Shown: one piece after another, positions 33,460-43,678 of the stretch
Position numbering within the stretch: position 1 is the first letter of the stretch
Layout: each line of letters begins with the position of its first letter
From: Thermoguttaceae bacterium
Lineage (GTDB): Bacteria > Planctomycetota > Planctomycetia > Pirellulales > Thermoguttaceae
Length of the DNA: 48,484 nt
Assembly (NCBI GenBank): GCA_017407125.1
Contig: JAFQXE010000004.1
Location: 1 to 48,484, forward strand
Direction: 5' to 3'
The notes under the pieces: generated by a model
Database searches by the model: none
The model's input: the letters and a program-made list of their open reading frames with translations, nothing else
What the model was told of the DNA's origin: nothing
Position numbers and translations under genes: made by a program

Positions 33460-36400
33460 ATGCAAGACAATCTCGCCTATCGATACTTTGCGTTTATCAG
33501 CTACAGCAGCAAGGACAAAAAAGTCGCGGAGAACCTCCAGAAGAAAATTGAAGGATACCGGCTGCCGACCGTGCTTCGGAATGAACTTGAAGCCGCCACA
33601 AACATAAAATATCCCAAACGTCTCCGACCGCTGTTCCGTGATATGACAGACCTGTCCGCCGGTTTGTTGGGGAAGTCTATTCTTCGCGAGCTGGAAGACT
33701 CCCGGTTCCTGCTTGTAATTTGCAGCCCCGACAGCGCGAAGTCCGAATGGGTAAACCAGGAAGTCGAGAATTTCATTCTCATGGGACGGTATGAGAGAAT
33801 CATTCCGTACATCATAGCTGGAACGCCAAACAGCGGCGACCCGGCAACGGAATGTTTCCCGCCTGTCCTGCGAAAGAATCGGGAATTTCTCACCTATTCC
33901 CATCTGACGCCCGAGGAAAACGAGAAGCGTCATGCTGATCTTCATGCCTTGCTGGATCCGATTCGCGATGAACTGAAGGGGATTTCACTCTCAGGCGAAG
34001 GACCGCGAATCGCCAGGCTGAAAGTAATCGCGAAGATGCTGGAAGTCGCTCCCGATACGATCATTCAGCGGGATAAACAGCGGCAAAAGAAAAGAATCAT
34101 TTGGTCGTCATGCGCCGCGATGCTCTTCGTGATTCTCTGTACCTGTCTGGGACTTTGGATCTGGGATCGTTATTATCGCGTGCACGTCGGCTATTTTGCA
34201 GACTACGTAGAATATTGGGGCGTCCCTAAAGGCATTTTCCCGTTAACGCCCGAACAAAGAAATCATCGACGCGAGCATTACCGGATTTATACAAAAAGCC
34301 AGCTGGTTACGCGTCTGGAACACGTCAATTCTGATGGAACTCCAATTCCTGTAACAAATATAGAATTACAAGACCGCCCGATGATCGCGGATTATTCAAT
34401 CTACAAGGATGGACGGCTGGTTCAAAGAGATTCCCTGGACAATAACGGGAAAGTAATCATGTCGCTTCTGTATTCCGGCAAAGAAATGCAGAAGGTGGAG
34501 TTTCGATCTTTCGCAAACGACGATACAGCGTCTTCCACAATTATAACCAATGTTACCTCATTGACAAAAAACGATCTTTCAACGGAGGGGAAACGCGGCG
34601 AAATCGGCAATATGCGTCTTGAGCGAGACTCTAAAGGCCGGGTTATAGAAGAACGATTCCAAAAGGGAAATTATGACGTTCCCATTACCGATGAACAAGG
34701 AATTGCCGGCTTCAAGTATACGCTGGATGAATATGGCCGGGTGATCGAAAAGATCTATCTTGACCAGGACGGCGTCCCCTGCCCCGACAAACAAGGCGTC
34801 TCCAGCCGAAAATATCAATATGACGATAAAGGAAACCTGATTGAGGTTAAATACTATGATGCAAAGGGAAACTTGACGTATAATGAACTTGGATGGATTC
34901 GCGGCATAGAAACGGTCGATCGTTATGGGAATATTATTAAAGAAGAGCTGGTTGACGCGTCTGGAAATTTATCTCTGGACAGCAATTGGGTTGCCGGTTT
35001 TTTATTAAAATATGACGACCGAGGGAATAGAATCGAGGCAAAATCTTTCGGAACAGATCGTCAGCCTTGTCTGGATAAAGATGGCGTCGCTAAAACTACG
35101 AATATTTACGACAATCGAGGTTATTTGATCGAAAGTTCTGTTTTTGGGATTGACGATAAACCTTGTCTTTGTAACGACGGTTATTCTAAAATCACGTGGA
35201 AATATGATGAACGGGGAAATGCAATCGAACAGGCGTATTTTGACATCGACGGTCAGCCGTGTCTGCACAAGGACGGCAACGCTAAAATCGTCTTGAAATA
35301 TAACGAACGGGGAAATCAAACCGAAAGAGCGTATTTTGGCATTGACGGTCAGCCGTGCTTTTTCAAGGATGGCTACTCTAAGGTTACGTGGAATTATATA
35401 TACGAAAAAAGGGCTAATATAATCGAAGTTGCTTATTTCGACGCTGATGACAAACCGTGTCTGAGTAAAGAAGGGTTTGCGAAAATCATAAAAAAATATG
35501 ATAAAGAACGCGGAAACCTAACATCGGAGGCGTATTTCGGCATTGATGGCAAACCGTGTCTGTGTGACGATAATTACTCTAAATCGGTCATGGAGTATGA
35601 CGGCAAGGGGAATTTGACAAAGACGTCGTATGTCGGCGTTGACGACAAACCGTGCCTTCATAAAGACGGCAACGCTATTGTGTCATGGGAGTTTGACGAT
35701 AAAGGGAATCGAACCAAAGAGGCTTATTTCGACATCGACGAAAAACCCTGTATAGTTCAGGACGGGTATGCTAAAGTTACGTGGGAATATGATGAACGCG
35801 GGAATGTCAAAGTGTCTTACTATGACGCTGAGGACAATCCGTGTTTGAGCAAAGATAATTTTTCTAACATCGCAAGAAAGCTTGATGAACGTGGAAATAT
35901 CGTCGAAGAAACGTATTCCGACGCCAACAATCAGCTGTGCTTATGCAAAGACGGGGGTTACGCTAAAATCGTCTGGAGGTATGACGAACGGGGAAACGAA
36001 ATCGAAACTGCTTTTTTCGGCATCGACGAAAAACCGTGCCTGCACATGGACGGGCATGCAAAAATCACGAAACAATTCGATGAACGCGGAAATGAGATCG
36101 AAACGCGTTATTTCGACGTTAACGACCAGCCGTGCTTATGCAAGTACGGTTTCTCCAAAGTTACATGGAAATATGACGAACGGGGAAACGAAACAGAAAT
36201 TTCATATTTCGGTCCTGACGACATGCCGTGCTTGAGCAAAGAGAACTTCTCCAGCTTCACAAAGAAATTCGACGAACGCGGCAATCAAATCGAAGCCGCG
36301 TATTTCGATATCAACGGAGATCCATGTTTGTGCGATGAAAGCTACGCTAAATATACAGCAAAATACGATCAACGCGGGAATCAAACTGAAATAGCATATT

Positions 36401-38745
36401 TCGATATCGACGGCAATCCGTGTCTAAGCGACAACGGATATGCTAAATACACATCGAAATACGATCCGCGGGGGAATAAAATCGAAGCCGCTTGCTTTGG
36501 CATGGACGACAAGCCATGCATGAGTACGGACGGTTACGCGAAAGTCGTGTGGAAATTTGACGAACGAGGAAATAAAACTGAAGTAGTATATTTCGACGCC
36601 AATGATCAGCCAACCATATACAAGGATGGATACGCTAAAATTACAGTAGTATTTGACGAACATGGGAATAAAACCAATGACGCATATTTTGGCATTGATG
36701 GTCAGCCGTGCTTGAATAAAGAATTCATCTCTAAATCTGCCGCGAAATATGATGAACGCGGAAATCAGATTGAAATCGCCTATTACGGCGCTGACAATCT
36801 GCCGTGTATATCTGTTTTTGGCTACCCGAAAGTCAGGATACAATATGATGAACGGGGAAATGTCATCGAAATTGCGTATTTCGATGCGGACGAACAGCCA
36901 TGCTTGAATAAAGAAGGAATCTCCAGATTTACCAAAAAATATGATAAACGAGGAAATCTCATCGAATCCGTTTTTTTCGACATGGATAACAAACCGTGCT
37001 TCTGCAAAGACGGCTACGCTAAATTCACCAATAAATTTGACGAACGCGGAAATCAGACCGAACAGGCATATTTTGACGTCTTTGACAAACCGTGTCTGTG
37101 TAAAAACGGTTACGCTAAAGTTGTCTGGAAATATAACGAACGAGGGAATAATACAGGCGTTGCATTTTTCGACGCCGACGACAAGCCGTGTCTGTCCCAG
37201 GACGGTCCCGCCAGAAACGAAAAACAATACGATGATTTGGGGAATCTCACTGAAGAATCTTATTATGGCGCTGATGAACAACCATGTCTGTTCCAGAACA
37301 ACTACGCTAAAATTACTATAAAATATAATGATCGAGGGAATATAATCGAAATGGCTTATTTCGACGTTGACGGTCAGCCGTGTCTGTACAATAACGACTA
37401 CGCTAAAATCGTTATGGAATATAACGAGTGGGGAAATCAGACCGCGGCGGCTTATTTCGACGTTGACGGTCAGTTGTGCCCGAACAATGCTGGTTTCGCC
37501 ATATCAACAATGAAATACAATGAACGAAGGAATGTTACAGAATATGCTTATTACGGCAACGACGGTCAGCTGTGTTTGTGCGCTAACGGCTTCGCTAAAT
37601 GCAGGGTGCAATATGATGAAAGCGGGAGAGAAATTGAAAACGCTTTTTTCGGAATTAACGACAAGCCGTGTATGCGTTACGATGGCTATGCCAGGGTAAC
37701 AAAAAAATATGACGACCGGGGAAATCTGATTGAAAAGGCATTTTTCGACATTGACGATAATCCGTGTATGATAGAAGACGGCTATGCTAAAGTCGCATGG
37801 CAATTTGACGATCTGGGAAACGTCATCGAGGAAGCTTATTATGACATTGACGACCAACCGTGTCTGTATTCGGAAGGCTACTCTAAAGTTATTAAGAAAT
37901 ACAACGAACGCAGTAATAAAATCGAAGAAGCCTATTTCGGGGCTGACGGCCAACCATGTCTGTATTCAGATGGTTACGCTAAAGTAACTTTGGAGTACGA
38001 CGAGCGGGGAAATCAGACCGTTGCAACATTCACGGGCGTTGACGGTCAGCTGTGTCTGGGCAAGGCAAATTGCGCTATATTAACGATGAAATATGATAAA
38101 CGAGGACATATTACTGAATTTGCGTACTTTGGCGTTGACAATCAGCCGCGTTTAACTGCTAACGGCTTCGCTAAATCCAGACTGAAATATGACGAAAGAG
38201 GGAATGAAATCGAAAAGGCTTATTTCGGCGTCGACGGCAAGCCGTGTTTGCGTTACGATGGCTACTCTATACACACAAAGCGATATGACGAACGAGGAAA
38301 TGAAATCGAACAGGCATTTTTTGACGTCGACGGCAAGCCATGTCTGAATTTAGAAGCAAACTGCGCCAGAGTTACATGGGAATATGATGACCACAAGAAC
38401 TTAACAAAAGAAACATTCTATGACATACACGGGAATGAAATGAACGTCTATGTTATAGTTAATGAAGTTATGCCTGGCTCTAACGGGGAGAAATTTGGAA
38501 TTAAAGAAGGGGATTTCTTCATTCTTTATGATGGTCAGCCTGTTGAAAATAACCAATCTTTTATCCAAAAGCGTTCAAAAGAAACCGGAGACGACCCTCA
38601 TGAACTGATCGTTCTTCGTAACAAAGAATTTATCGCGCTTCAAATTTATCCTGGGAGATTTGGCTGTGCTATAGGAATGAAAACACTTTCTGAGGAACAG
38701 GAATCCCTTGTTTTGGATAAACTCAAAGAAGTTAAAAAGGACTGA
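33460..38745 (+). CDS. TIR-TM-repeat-PDZ protein, copy 2 (longest)
   Basis: A 1761-residue paralogue of copy 1 with the same order: TIR domain (FISYSSKDKK, SPDSAKSEWVNQEVENF with E101), transmembrane helix at about 213-235 (IIWSSCAAMLFVILCTCLGL), the YVEYWGVPKGIFPLT region, a repeat array from about 395 to 1650, and a PDZ-like end (VNEVMPGSNGEKFGIKEGD, about 1662-1745). Its array is about 13 units longer than in copy 1, roughly 38 in total. Most units keep the 32-residue length; one near 35393-35408 is longer (WNYIYEKRANII), and another has KKYDKERGN, so this array has drifted more. The TIR part is closer to copies 3 and 4 than to copy 1. Its stop is followed by the second copy of the 85-bp spacer. 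Confidence 0.88.
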   Translation: MQDNLAYRYFAFISYSSKDKKVAENLQKKIEGYRLPTVLRNELEAATNIKYPKRLRPLFRDMTDLSAGLLGKSILRELEDSRFLLVICSPDSAKSEWVNQEVENFILMGRYERIIPYIIAGTPNSGDPATECFPPVLRKNREFLTYSHLTPEENEKRHADLHALLDPIRDELKGISLSGEGPRIARLKVIAKMLEVAPDTIIQRDKQRQKKRIIWSSCAAMLFVILCTCLGLWIWDRYYRVHVGYFADYVEYWGVPKGIFPLTPEQRNHRREHYRIYTKSQLVTRLEHVNSDGTPIPVTNIELQDRPMIADYSIYKDGRLVQRDSLDNNGKVIMSLLYSGKEMQKVEFRSFANDDTASSTIITNVTSLTKNDLSTEGKRGEIGNMRLERDSKGRVIEERFQKGNYDVPITDEQGIAGFKYTLDEYGRVIEKIYLDQDGVPCPDKQGVSSRKYQYDDKGNLIEVKYYDAKGNLTYNELGWIRGIETVDRYGNIIKEELVDASGNLSLDSNWVAGFLLKYDDRGNRIEAKSFGTDRQPCLDKDGVAKTTNIYDNRGYLIESSVFGIDDKPCLCNDGYSKITWKYDERGNAIEQAYFDIDGQPCLHKDGNAKIVLKYNERGNQTERAYFGIDGQPCFFKDGYSKVTWNYIYEKRANIIEVAYFDADDKPCLSKEGFAKIIKKYDKERGNLTSEAYFGIDGKPCLCDDNYSKSVMEYDGKGNLTKTSYVGVDDKPCLHKDGNAIVSWEFDDKGNRTKEAYFDIDEKPCIVQDGYAKVTWEYDERGNVKVSYYDAEDNPCLSKDNFSNIARKLDERGNIVEETYSDANNQLCLCKDGGYAKIVWRYDERGNEIETAFFGIDEKPCLHMDGHAKITKQFDERGNEIETRYFDVNDQPCLCKYGFSKVTWKYDERGNETEISYFGPDDMPCLSKENFSSFTKKFDERGNQIEAAYFDINGDPCLCDESYAKYTAKYDQRGNQTEIAYFDIDGNPCLSDNGYAKYTSKYDPRGNKIEAACFGMDDKPCMSTDGYAKVVWKFDERGNKTEVVYFDANDQPTIYKDGYAKITVVFDEHGNKTNDAYFGIDGQPCLNKEFISKSAAKYDERGNQIEIAYYGADNLPCISVFGYPKVRIQYDERGNVIEIAYFDADEQPCLNKEGISRFTKKYDKRGNLIESVFFDMDNKPCFCKDGYAKFTNKFDERGNQTEQAYFDVFDKPCLCKNGYAKVVWKYNERGNNTGVAFFDADDKPCLSQDGPARNEKQYDDLGNLTEESYYGADEQPCLFQNNYAKITIKYNDRGNIIEMAYFDVDGQPCLYNNDYAKIVMEYNEWGNQTAAAYFDVDGQLCPNNAGFAISTMKYNERRNVTEYAYYGNDGQLCLCANGFAKCRVQYDESGREIENAFFGINDKPCMRYDGYARVTKKYDDRGNLIEKAFFDIDDNPCMIEDGYAKVAWQFDDLGNVIEEAYYDIDDQPCLYSEGYSKVIKKYNERSNKIEEAYFGADGQPCLYSDGYAKVTLEYDERGNQTVATFTGVDGQLCLGKANCAILTMKYDKRGHITEFAYFGVDNQPRLTANGFAKSRLKYDERGNEIEKAYFGVDGKPCLRYDGYSIHTKRYDERGNEIEQAFFDVDGKPCLNLEANCARVTWEYDDHKNLTKETFYDIHGNEMNVYVIVNEVMPGSNGEKFGIKEGDFFILYDGQPVENNQSFIQKRSKETGDDPHELIVLRNKEFIALQIYPGRFGCAIGMKTLSEEQESLVLDKLKEVKKD

Positions 38746-38831
38746 ACCAACCCCAAATCCGGACGCTTCCTGTATTTTTACTTTGCGAAAGATTATTTAA
38801 CGTAAACCGTTTTTATAGGAAACAGAAAAAC
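38746..38831. repeat. Duplicated spacer, copy B
   Basis: Matches 33375-33459 with about three differences (TTAACG for TTGACG, TTTATAGG for TTTTAGG, AAAAAC for AAAAGC). It marks the upstream gene end and spacer as part of the duplicated unit. Confidence 0.85.
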
Positions 38832-41800
38832 ATGCAAGACAACCTCGCCTATCGATACTTCGCGTTTATCAGCTACAGCAGCAAGGACAAAAAAGTCGCG
38901 GAGAAAATCCAGCGCAAAATTGAAACGTATCGCTTGCCAACCGTGCTTCGGAACGAACTTGAGGCCGCCAACAAGAAAAAGTATCCTCAACGCGTCAAGC
39001 CGTTGTTTCGAGACATGACAGACTTGTCTGCCGGTTTGTTGGGAAAGTCTATCCTCCGAGAGCTGGAGGATTCCCGATATCTTTTGGTGATTTGCAGTCC
39101 CGACAGCGCCCAGTCCGAATGGGTTAACCAGGAAGTCGAAAATTTCATTCTCATGGGACGGTACGAGAAAATCATTCCGTACATTATTGAAGGAACGCCC
39201 AACAGCGGCAACCCGGCGACGGAGTGTTTTCCGCCCATTCTCCGAAAGAATCGGGAGTTCATCAGCTATTCCCACTTCACGCCCGAGGAAAACGCGGAGC
39301 GTCAAGCCAAACTCCACGCTGTCCTCGATAGCATTCACGACGAGCTGAAGGGAATCTCGCTCGCCGGCGAAGGTCCCAAAGTTTCCCGGCTAAAAGCGAT
39401 CGCGAAGATGCTGGAAGTCAGTCCGGACACGCTCATTCAGCGTGACAAACAGCGGCAGAGAAAGAAAATTATTTGGTCGACAGGCGCCGCGTTATTATTC
39501 ATGATTCTCGCTGCCGGTCTGAGTCTCTGGACGTGGGATCGCTATTATCGCGTGCATGTCGGCGATTATGCCGACTACGTAGAGCGATGGGGCGTACCTC
39601 AAGGTCTTTTCCCGCTGACTGCCGAACAAAGCGCGCATCGGCAAGGGCATTATCGCATTTACACGCAAAATCAAAAAGTCATTCGGCTGGAACATGTAAA
39701 CTCAGCAGGCGTTCCGACTCCTGTTGAAAATACGGAGTTACAAGAACGGCCGATGATTGCAGTATACCCAATCTACAAAGATGGGCGTCTGGTTCAAAGA
39801 GATGTCTTGGACAAGACCGGCGCAGTCTTAATGTCGAACCTTTATTCGGGCGACAAAATGCAAAAGGTTGAGTTCAAATCTTTTTCGAATGACAATACTG
39901 CGTCTTCTACGGTCTTGACCAATGTAACGTCGCTGACGAATTCTCTTTTTGATCCTGATCAGGAGGGAAAACGCGGCGAGATTGGAAATATGCGTCTTGT
40001 GCGAGACTCGGAAGGCCGTGTAACAGAAGAATGGTTCCAGAAAGGGAACTATGACGTGCCCGTAACCGACGATCAGGGAATTGCCGGTTTCCGATACAAG
40101 CTGGACGAGTTGGGCCGCGTTATCGAAAAAATCTATCTTGATCAGGACGGCTCCCCTCGCCCGGACAAACAGGGCGTTGTTCGTCGAACCTGTCAGTATG
40201 ACGAGCGCGGGAACCTCATTGAAACTAAATATTTCGACCTCAACGACAACCTGGCGTTAAATGAACTCGGATGGATGCACAGCGTCAAAACGTATGATAA
40301 ATATGGCAATCTCATTACGGAAAAATACGTTGACGCTTCCGGGGAATTATATCAGCTCCAGTCTTTGATTGCAGGATATGCGTATAAATATGACGAACGT
40401 GGAAATCAAATCGAAGTTGCATTTTTCGATACGAACGAAAAGCCGTGTCCATACCGCAACAGCTTCGCTAAAATCGCGAAGAAATTCGACAACCTCGGAA
40501 ATCAAATCGAAGAGGCGTATTTCGCCATGGACAATCAGCCATATCTGGACAAGAATGGCGCCGCTAAACGCTCGTTGAAATTCGACAAATTGGGGAATTT
40601 AATCGAAAGCGTATTTTTAGGCTCTGACGGTCAACCGCGCCGATGCGATGACGGCTATTCTAAATTTACGTGGAAATACGACAATCGGGGGAATATAATC
40701 GAACAGGCGTTTTTTGACATTGACGGTCAGCCGTGTCTGCACAAGGACGGCTATGCTAAAGTCGTCTGGAAGTATGACAATTTGGGGAATCAAACTGGAG
40801 TTGAATGTTATGGCGTTGACGGGAAACCATGCCTCAGCAGCGAGAATTTCTCTAAACTTGAAAGAAAATACGACGAGCGGGGAAATATAACTGAGGTTGC
40901 TTATTTGGGCGTTGACGGCAAGCCGTGTTTGTGTAACAACGGCTTCGCCAAAGCCATTTGGAAATATGATCAGCAAGGGAATATAATCGAAAAAGCCTTT
41001 TTTGGCGTCAGCGGCAAGCCGCATCTTTCAACGCAAGGCTACGCCAAAGTTACGAAAAAGCGAGATGATAGAGGAAACGTTATTGAAGAGGCGTATTTTG
41101 ACGCCAACGACAAGCCGTGTCTGTGCAAGGACAAATACGCTAAAGCGGCGTTCAAATACGACAAAAACGGAAAGCTGTCTGAAACCGCTTATTTCGGCAT
41201 TAACAATGAGCCGAACATGAATTTGGATGTATTCTCTGAATTCACAAAAAGCCGTAAACAACGAGACAGCGTAACCAATCAGGCGTTTTTTGCCATCGAC
41301 AACCAGTTGAATCTGAGTCAGAATCGTAACGCCAAAAGCGCGTTTCGATATGATGAAGACAATGACAGTTATGATTTTGAATTTATACCCAAAGATAAAA
41401 TTGCCGTCAACGTATCCGTTCAACGTGACGAACAGGGAAATATAACTGAAATTGCATTTTTCAACATGTATGGCAAGCTATGTCAATGCGATAACGGTTA
41501 CGCTAAACTCCAGATGAAATATGACGAACGCGGTAACAAAATCGAAGAGGCGTTTTTTGACGTCGACGGCAATCCGTATAACTGCAAAAACTTTTATGCA
41601 AAAGGCCTGTGGAAATATGACAAAAATGGAAATGTTTCCGAAATTGCTTATTTCGACGCTCAAGGCAAGCCGTGTCTGTGCAAAGACGGATACGCTAAAT
41701 CCACGAAGAAATACGATGAACATGGGAAGCTGATCGAACAGGCGTATTTCGGCGTTGACGGTCAGCCGCAAAACTGCTGGGCTGAATGCGCTAAAATCAT

Positions 41801-43558
41801 GGGGGAATATGACAAACGAGGAAATCAAACTGAAGAAGCGTATTTCGACGTTGACGGCAACCGTGTACATGCTATAACGGTTACGCTAAACTTCAGATGG
41901 AATATGACGACAAGGGGAACAAAATCGAAGAAGCGTATTTTGACCCTGACGGCAAACCGTGTATGTGCAGGAATAACTACGCTAAAATCGTCTGGAAATA
42001 TGACGACCAGGGAAATCAAATCGAAGAAGCCAGTTTTGACCTGGACGGTAAGCCGTGTCTGGGTCATAACGGCTGCGCTAAAACCGCGATGAAATACGAT
42101 GCATTTGGGAATCCAATCGCATTTGCTGGTTTCGGCATTGACGGCAAGCCGTGCGCTATCAATAACGGTTATACTGGTTGGGAGAAAATCTACCATGAGA
42201 ATGGCGAGGTCGCAAAGCTGACTTGTTTTTACACGCTTAAGCCCTATAAAAACAACGCCCTTGGAACGTTGATTGAAGAATATGACGAGCGTGGAAATAA
42301 CACATTGGTCTGTTTTCTGGATATGAATGACAATCCTGTTATGCTTAACAAAAACTACGCGAAAGTTACAAGGAAATATGACGACCAGGGAAATATAACT
42401 GAAGAGGCGTATTTCGGCGCAGATGGCAAGCTGTGCTTGTACAAAGATCTTCATACAGACTATGCTAAAGTTGCGAGAAAATTTGATGAACGTGGGAATA
42501 AAATCGAAGAGGCGTATTTCGGCGCAGATGGCGAACCACATCTGTTCATGAACAAATACGCTGTCATTACATGGAAATATGACGATCAGGGAAATCAAAT
42601 CGAAGAGGCGTATTTCGGCGTTGACGGCAAGCCGTGCATGTCCAACGACGGCTATGCTAAAGTTACAAGGAAATTTGACGTTCAGGGAAATCCAATCGAA
42701 GAGGCTTTTTTCGACGTCGACGGCAAGCCGTGCATATACAAAAACGGCTATTCTACAGACTATGCTAAAGTTACGAGAAAATATGACGATCGGGAAAACA
42801 TAATCGAAGAAGCGTATTTTGACGTCGACGGCAAGCCATATATGTACAAAGGCTGCTATGCCAAAGTTACGAGGAAATTTAACGAACGGGGAAATGAAAT
42901 CGAAGAGGCGTATTTCGGCGTCGACGGTCAGCCGTGCATATACGATAATAACTATACTATAAACTGTGCTAAAGTTACGAGGAAATATGACGAACAGGAC
43001 AATAAAATCGAAGAGGCGTATTTCGGCGTCGACGGCAAGCCGTGCATGGGCAACGACGGCTATGCTAAAGTTACGAGGAAATATGACGACTTGGGAAATG
43101 AAATCGAAGAAGCGTATTTCGGCGTCGACGGCAAGCCGTGCATGAACAAGAAAGGTCATGCCAAAGTTATTACTGAAGATAACGAAAACAGGGATGAACG
43201 TCAAGTAACATTTTTCGACTCGGATGACAATGCCGTCGTATCAAGAAAATTTACTCAGCGGAATGTTTTAACCGAAGAGATCTATTTCAACAGGGATAAA
43301 TATGACAAAGTCGTGATTAAATACGACAACCGAAGGCATAAAACCGAACAGATCTGCTTCAACATGAAAGAAGACGTCAAAATCGTGATGAAATATGACA
43401 TACAGGGCCATATAATCGAAAAGGCGTATTTCAGCATTGACGGTCAGCCGCGCCTGTACAACGACGGCTACTCTAAAATCGTGTTTAAATATGGCAAAAA
43501 TGGAAAAGTAACCAAAAAGATTTATTTCGACCTCGACGGCAACCAGGTCGAGCCTTAA
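38832..43558 (+). pseudogene. TIR-TM-repeat protein, copy 3, interrupted by a 1-nt deletion
   Basis: The frame opens as in the other copies (TIR domain with E101, transmembrane helix, YVERWGVPQGLFPLT region, repeats) and reads well to about 41860, where it shifts. It then runs on as out-of-frame translation to a stop at 42092, giving 1086 residues. The repeats resume in the +2 frame from about 41863 to 43558. At the junction DVDGN should continue PC-type as in other units: GGCAACCGTGT would need one more C (GGCAACCCGTGT). Restoring it gives one protein of about 1575 residues with 34-36 repeats. Several units near 41200-41400 are degenerate. There is no PDZ end; it stops after FDLDGNQVEP. A sequencing error, a true pseudogene, or phase variation are all possible. 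The truncated product would still have TIR, helix and many repeats. Confidence 0.82.
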
Positions 43559-43678
43559 TAACGCGGCGAGAAAGAGCGCCCTTTTTCAGGCGGACGCTGT
43601 CGAGAAGGCGATAAAAAAGCCTTTGAATGATATACTGAATAATAAATAAACTAAAACCGTCCATTTTTACGAAAAAAC
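43559..43678. promoter_or_regulatory. Spacer with possible promoter before TIR copy 4
   Basis: Unlike the other internal spacers, this one contains GATATACTGAATAATAA (43629-43645), nearly the same as around the -10 of the candidate promoter before copy 1. I see no good -35. Copy 4 may have its own promoter. Confidence 0.4.

Noticed and set aside
36424..37281. Long minus-strand open frame inside TIR copy 2
   Set aside because: It is the antisense shadow of the repeat, with monotonous Phe/Ile-rich translation; similar shadows occur at 41825-43204.
41855..41870. Programmed ribosomal frameshift in TIR copy 3
   Set aside because: There is no slippery heptamer, and no downstream stem is obvious; a missing C restores the consensus unit simply.
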